A stretch of DNA of 8,152 nt from contig CAYLHS010000089.1 in the NCBI GenBank assembly GCA_964383535.1, forward strand, positions 1 to 8,152, written 5' to 3'. Position 1 is the stretch's first letter, and each line of letters opens with the position of its first letter. The position numbers and the translations under genes are program-made. This document shows, one piece after another, positions 5,753 through 8,152 of the stretch. This DNA is from CAYLHS01 sp964383535. Its GTDB lineage: Bacteria > Actinomycetota > Acidimicrobiia > Spongiisociales > UBA4744. The notes under the pieces were generated by a model, which saw nothing but the letters and a program-made list of their open reading frames with translations, had not been told where the DNA came from and made no database searches.

Positions 5753-7057
5753 ATGCCTGCAACGCTCGACACCATCGTCAATCTCGCCAAACGTCGAGGG
5801 TTCGTGTTTCCGGCATCCGAAATCTATGGGGGACTCCGCTCTGCCTACGACTACGGCCCGCTGGGCGTGCAGTTGCTTCGCAACGTGAAGGCGCAGTGGT
5901 GGCGATCGATGGTGCAGCTGCGGGGGGACGTCGTCGGTCTCGATTCGGCGATTCTCCAGGCGAGACAGGTGTGGGCTGCATCGGGGCACGAGGCATCCTT
6001 CACCGATCCGTTGGTCGAATGCTCGAATTGCCACTCGAGGCATCGACTGGACAAGCTCGATGATCCGAATGTGTGTCCGACGTGCGGTCAGAGGGGCACG
6101 TTCGGCGAGGCAAGGCAGTTCAATCTGATGTTCAGGACGTTCATGGGTCCGGTCGAGGACGACGCCGATCTCGTCTATCTGCGCCCCGAGACGGCGCAGG
6201 GTATCTTCATCAACTACGAGAACGTCCGTCGCACGTCCCGTTTGAAGCTTCCCTTCGGTATCGCGCAGATCGGCAAGTCGTTTCGAAACGAGATCACACC
6301 CGGCCAGTTCGTGTTCCGTACGCGCGAGTTCGAGCAGATGGAGATGGAGTTCTTCTGCCGCCCCGAAGAGGCCGAGGACTGGTATCGGTACTGGACGAAC
6401 GAGCGGCACACGTGGTACCTGGATCTGGGCATGACGCCCGAGCATCTCCGTCTCAGATCCCACGGTGAAGAGGAGTTGGCCCACTACGCCGCATCGTGCT
6501 CAGATGTCGAGTACCGGTATCCGTGGGGCTGGGACGAGCTCGAAGGTGTCGCCAACCGGACAGACTTCGATCTGCGATCGCACGCGGATGCGAGCGGTCA
6601 GGATCTCAGCTACTTCGACGACGAGTCGGGGGAGCGGTTCTTCCCATACGTCATCGAACCGGCGGCCGGCGCAACCCGTACCACCTTCGCCTTCCTGATC
6701 GACGCCTACCACGAAGAGGAGGTCCGTGGCGAGACCCGAACCGTCCTCAAGCTCGACCATCGATTGGCACCCTACGAGCTCGCCGTGTTGCCTCTGTCGA
6801 AGAAACCGGAGCTGGTGGCCGAAGCGGAGAAGCTCGCCGACATGCTGCGTCCAGAGTTCATGCTGGAGCTCGATGTGACGCAATCGATCGGCCGGCGGTA
6901 CCGCCGGCACGACGAGATCGGCACCCCTTATGCCGTCACATTCGACTTCGACTCGCTCGACGATCGGGCGGTCACGGTGCGTGATCGAGACTCGATGGCC
7001 CAGGATCGTGTGTCGATCGACCGGCTGGCTCCATACCTCCAGGCCCGGCTTCGATAG
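5753..7057 (+). CDS. glyQS: Glycyl-tRNA synthetase, single-chain dimeric class II type
   Basis: Charges tRNA-Gly with glycine in the cytosol. This is the single-polypeptide (alpha2) form, unrelated to the two-subunit GlyQ/GlyS enzyme of many Gram-negatives. The 434 residues are slightly shorter than the usual 450-500. FPASEIYGGLRSAYDYGPLG (19-38) is the family's N-terminal signature. The motif 1 area is around VWAASGHEASFTDP (73-86). A Cys4 site (C90, C93, C108, C111) looks zinc-binding. LRPETAQGIFINYENV (143-158) and motif 2, SFRNEITP (176-183) with FRTREFEQMEMEFF (188-201), form the active site. Motif 3 is EPAAGATRTTFAFLIDAYHEE (302-322, R309). The anticodon-binding domain runs from about 339 to 430. 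It follows uppS as in actinobacteria, but no fur/zur-type regulator gene lies between them, and it is separated by a 152-base spacer. Confidence 0.97.
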   Translation: MPATLDTIVNLAKRRGFVFPASEIYGGLRSAYDYGPLGVQLLRNVKAQWWRSMVQLRGDVVGLDSAILQARQVWAASGHEASFTDPLVECSNCHSRHRLDKLDDPNVCPTCGQRGTFGEARQFNLMFRTFMGPVEDDADLVYLRPETAQGIFINYENVRRTSRLKLPFGIAQIGKSFRNEITPGQFVFRTREFEQMEMEFFCRPEEAEDWYRYWTNERHTWYLDLGMTPEHLRLRSHGEEELAHYAASCSDVEYRYPWGWDELEGVANRTDFDLRSHADASGQDLSYFDDESGERFFPYVIEPAAGATRTTFAFLIDAYHEEEVRGETRTVLKLDHRLAPYELAVLPLSKKPELVAEAEKLADMLRPEFMLELDVTQSIGRRYRRHDEIGTPYAVTFDFDSLDDRAVTVRDRDSMAQDRVSIDRLAPYLQARLR

Positions 7058-7065
7058 CCGTCCAT

Positions 7066-7096
7066 TTGAGTCGATCGCGAATTGTCGGAGTATGAT
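7066..7096 (+). promoter_or_regulatory. Candidate sigma-70-type promoter for the sugar-binding protein gene
   Basis: TTGAGT (7066-7071) and TATGAT (7091-7096) with a 19-base spacer, longer than the ideal 17. The -10 box matches the consensus at five of six bases. It lies in the 88-base gap after glyQS and predicts a transcript start near 7103, right at the following hairpin. This is the best-looking promoter in the window, judged by eye only. Confidence 0.4.
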
Positions 7097-7103
7097 CCGG
7101 TTC

Positions 7104-7120
7104 GCGACCTTCGCGGTCGC
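7104..7120. promoter_or_regulatory. Inverted repeat at the predicted transcript start (leader hairpin or operator)
   Basis: GCGACC (7104-7109) and GGTCGC (7115-7120) form a 6-bp stem around a 5-base loop. It sits just downstream of the candidate -10 box and 25 bases before the start codon. As DNA it could be an operator for a sugar-responsive repressor; as RNA it would be a 5' stabilising hairpin. The sequence does not decide between these. Confidence 0.4.
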
Positions 7121-7130
7121 AGGAGTCGAA

Positions 7131-7137
7131 GGAAGGA
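7131..7137 (+). promoter_or_regulatory. Strong ribosome-binding site of the sugar-binding protein gene
   Basis: GGAAGGA with 8 bases to the ATG at 7146. It is well matched and well spaced, in line with a highly expressed binding protein, and it supports the chosen start. Confidence 0.75.
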
Positions 7138-7145
7138 CGAGACTC

Positions 7146-8152
7146 ATGAAAAGAGTTCGATGGTTGGTCGTGCTCGCAGTCATGGCCATGATCGCCGCTG
7201 CCTGTGGCGGAACCAGCACAACGACGACGACCGCCGGCGGTGGTGCAACGACAACGGCTGGTGGCGAAATGACCACGACAACGGCTGGTGGCGAAATGAC
7301 CACGACGACCGCTGGAGGCAGCATGGTCGACGTGTCAGGCACCGAGTTTACGTTGTTCGGTGCCCCAACGGGCGCCGAAGGCGACGCGATGACCGGGTTC
7401 GTCAACGTCTACAACCAGAACAAGGGCACCAACATCTCGTATGTTGGCTCTGACGACTTCGAGAACCAGATTCAGATCAGGGTTGAAGGTGGAGACCCGC
7501 CCGCAGTGGCATTCACCCCGCAGCCTGGCACCATCTGCAAATTCGCAGATGAGGGCAAGCTCGTGTCGCTCGAGGACCTCGGGTTCGACATTGCGCAGCT
7601 CGAATCGGATTCTGGTAAGTTCTGGATGGACCTGGGCATTTGCAAAGACGGCAAGCACTACGGTCTGCCGTGGTTCCCGAACTACAAGAGCCTGGTCTGG
7701 TACGTCAAGCCGGTCTTTGATCAGCAGGGCTACGAGATCCCGACCACGTGGCAGGGTCTGCTCGACCTGAGCCAGAAGATGGTCGACGACGGATACACGC
7801 CGTGGTGCTTCGGGTTCGAGAGTGGCAACGCGACCGGATGGCCGGGCACCGACTGGGTCGAGGACATCTACGTCCGCGAGTCCGGTGCCAGCATGTACAC
7901 GAAGTGGTTCAAGCACGAGATCCCATTCAACGATCCGTCCGTAGCCAAGGCGCTGAACACGTTCGGCGACCTGTTCTTTGCTCCGAACTTCGTGTTGGGC
8001 GGAACGAGCAACGTTTCGTCGGTCAGCTTCAAGGACGCGCCGCTTCCGATGTTCAACACCCCGCCGGGATGCTTGATGCACAAGCAGGGCAGCTTCGTGA
8101 CGAACTTCTTCCCTGCGGGTGGAGAAGACATCGTGAAGTTCTTCCCGTTCCC
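7146..8152 (+). CDS. Lipoprotein substrate-binding protein of a carbohydrate ABC importer (AglE-like), 3' end cut by window
   Basis: The extracytoplasmic, lipid-anchored receptor that delivers a sugar to a membrane ABC permease. 335 residues are visible and the frame is open at the window end; relatives are about 430-460. Residues 1-19 are a signal peptide (MKRVR, then a hydrophobic core) ending IAAAC, with the lipid-modified Cys at 20. A Thr/Gly/Ala linker with repeats (about 21-61) leads to an SBP family 1 fold. The blocks WFPNYKSLVWYVKPVF (176-191), ATGWPGTDWVEDIYVRESG (229-247), HEIPFNDP (257-264) and PPGCLMHKQGSF (306-317) recall alpha-glucoside-binding proteins such as AglE. That specificity is inferred from remembered family patterns, so no symbol is given. 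It has its own promoter-like and ribosome-binding sequences, so it begins a separate unit; permease and ATPase genes are expected downstream. Confidence 0.9.
   Translation, partial: MKRVRWLVVLAVMAMIAAACGGTSTTTTTAGGGATTTAGGEMTTTTAGGEMTTTTAGGSMVDVSGTEFTLFGAPTGAEGDAMTGFVNVYNQNKGTNISYVGSDDFENQIQIRVEGGDPPAVAFTPQPGTICKFADEGKLVSLEDLGFDIAQLESDSGKFWMDLGICKDGKHYGLPWFPNYKSLVWYVKPVFDQQGYEIPTTWQGLLDLSQKMVDDGYTPWCFGFESGNATGWPGTDWVEDIYVRESGASMYTKWFKHEIPFNDPSVAKALNTFGDLFFAPNFVLGGTSNVSSVSFKDAPLPMFNTPPGCLMHKQGSFVTNFFPAGGEDIVKFFPF
7248..7328 (+). repeat. 27-base in-frame tandem repeat encoding the lipoprotein linker
   Basis: Two identical 27-base units (7248-7274 and 7275-7301) encode TTTAGGEMT twice. A third diverged unit (7302-7328) encodes TTTAGGSMV, and a degenerate unit (TTTAGGGA) lies just upstream at 7224-7247. 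The exact identity of two copies at every third-codon position points to recent duplication. The length is a multiple of three, so copy-number change would lengthen or shorten the linker without breaking the frame. Confidence 0.9.

Noticed and set aside
6500..8081. Two long - strand open frames (6500-7405 and 7335-8081) across the glyQS end and the binding-protein gene
   Set aside because: The + strand encodes a clear synthetase C terminus and a lipoprotein with signal peptide, ribosome-binding site and family motifs. The antisense frames are composition artefacts, including a Val/Pro-rich run that is only the reverse of the Thr linker.
1..8152. Undescribed defence or mobile system
   Set aside because: All seven clear genes belong to known families in a conserved order. 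No transposase, integrase, toxin-antitoxin pair, tRNA or rRNA gene was seen on either strand.

Overview
This is a GC-rich bacterial chromosome segment with every supported gene on the + strand. Most of it is a conserved housekeeping block; a sugar-uptake gene starts at the right edge. The order HDIG phosphohydrolase, ybeY, CBS/CorC-like protein, era, recO, uppS, glycyl-tRNA synthetase matches the block known in Actinobacteria (ybeY, CBS protein, era, recO, uppS, glyS), with a PgpH-type gene in front as in Firmicutes. The Thr/Gly/Ala-rich linker after the lipobox of the last gene, the GTG starts and the base composition suggest a deep-branching actinobacterium (Acidimicrobiia-like). That placement is inference from gene order and protein style, not from a phylogeny.

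Layout. 2-1522 is the 3' part of a membrane HD-domain cyclic-dinucleotide phosphodiesterase (PgpH/YqfF-like), cut by the left edge. 1519-1983 is ybeY. 1980-3137 is a membrane CBS-pair/CorC_HlyC protein. 3134-4012 is era. These four are joined by three 4-base stop/start overlaps (GTGA, GTGA, ATGA) and almost certainly form one transcript. 4013-4159 is a gap of 147 bases rich in hairpins, including a 33-base REP-like palindrome. 4160-4879 is recO, and 4872-5600 is uppS, which overlaps recO by 8 bases. 5601-5752 is a second gap holding two separate short tandem arrays of 7-base units. 5753-7057 is the single-chain glycyl-tRNA synthetase. 7146-8152 is the 5' part of a lipoprotein sugar-binding protein of an ABC importer (AglE-like). 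It has its own apparent promoter, a leader hairpin and ribosome-binding site, and a 27-base repeat encoding its surface linker.

How the genes work together. YbeY and Era act in 16S rRNA maturation and 30S assembly, and glycyl-tRNA synthetase supplies charged tRNA. RecO works in RecF-pathway recombination, and UppS makes the undecaprenyl carrier lipid for the cell wall. The HD phosphohydrolase probably degrades a cyclic dinucleotide, and the CBS protein is a membrane protein probably linked to divalent cation handling. The binding protein at the right edge begins a different transcription unit for carbohydrate uptake. I found no convincing undescribed multi-gene system. The least explained parts are the two non-coding gaps and the repeat-encoded linker.
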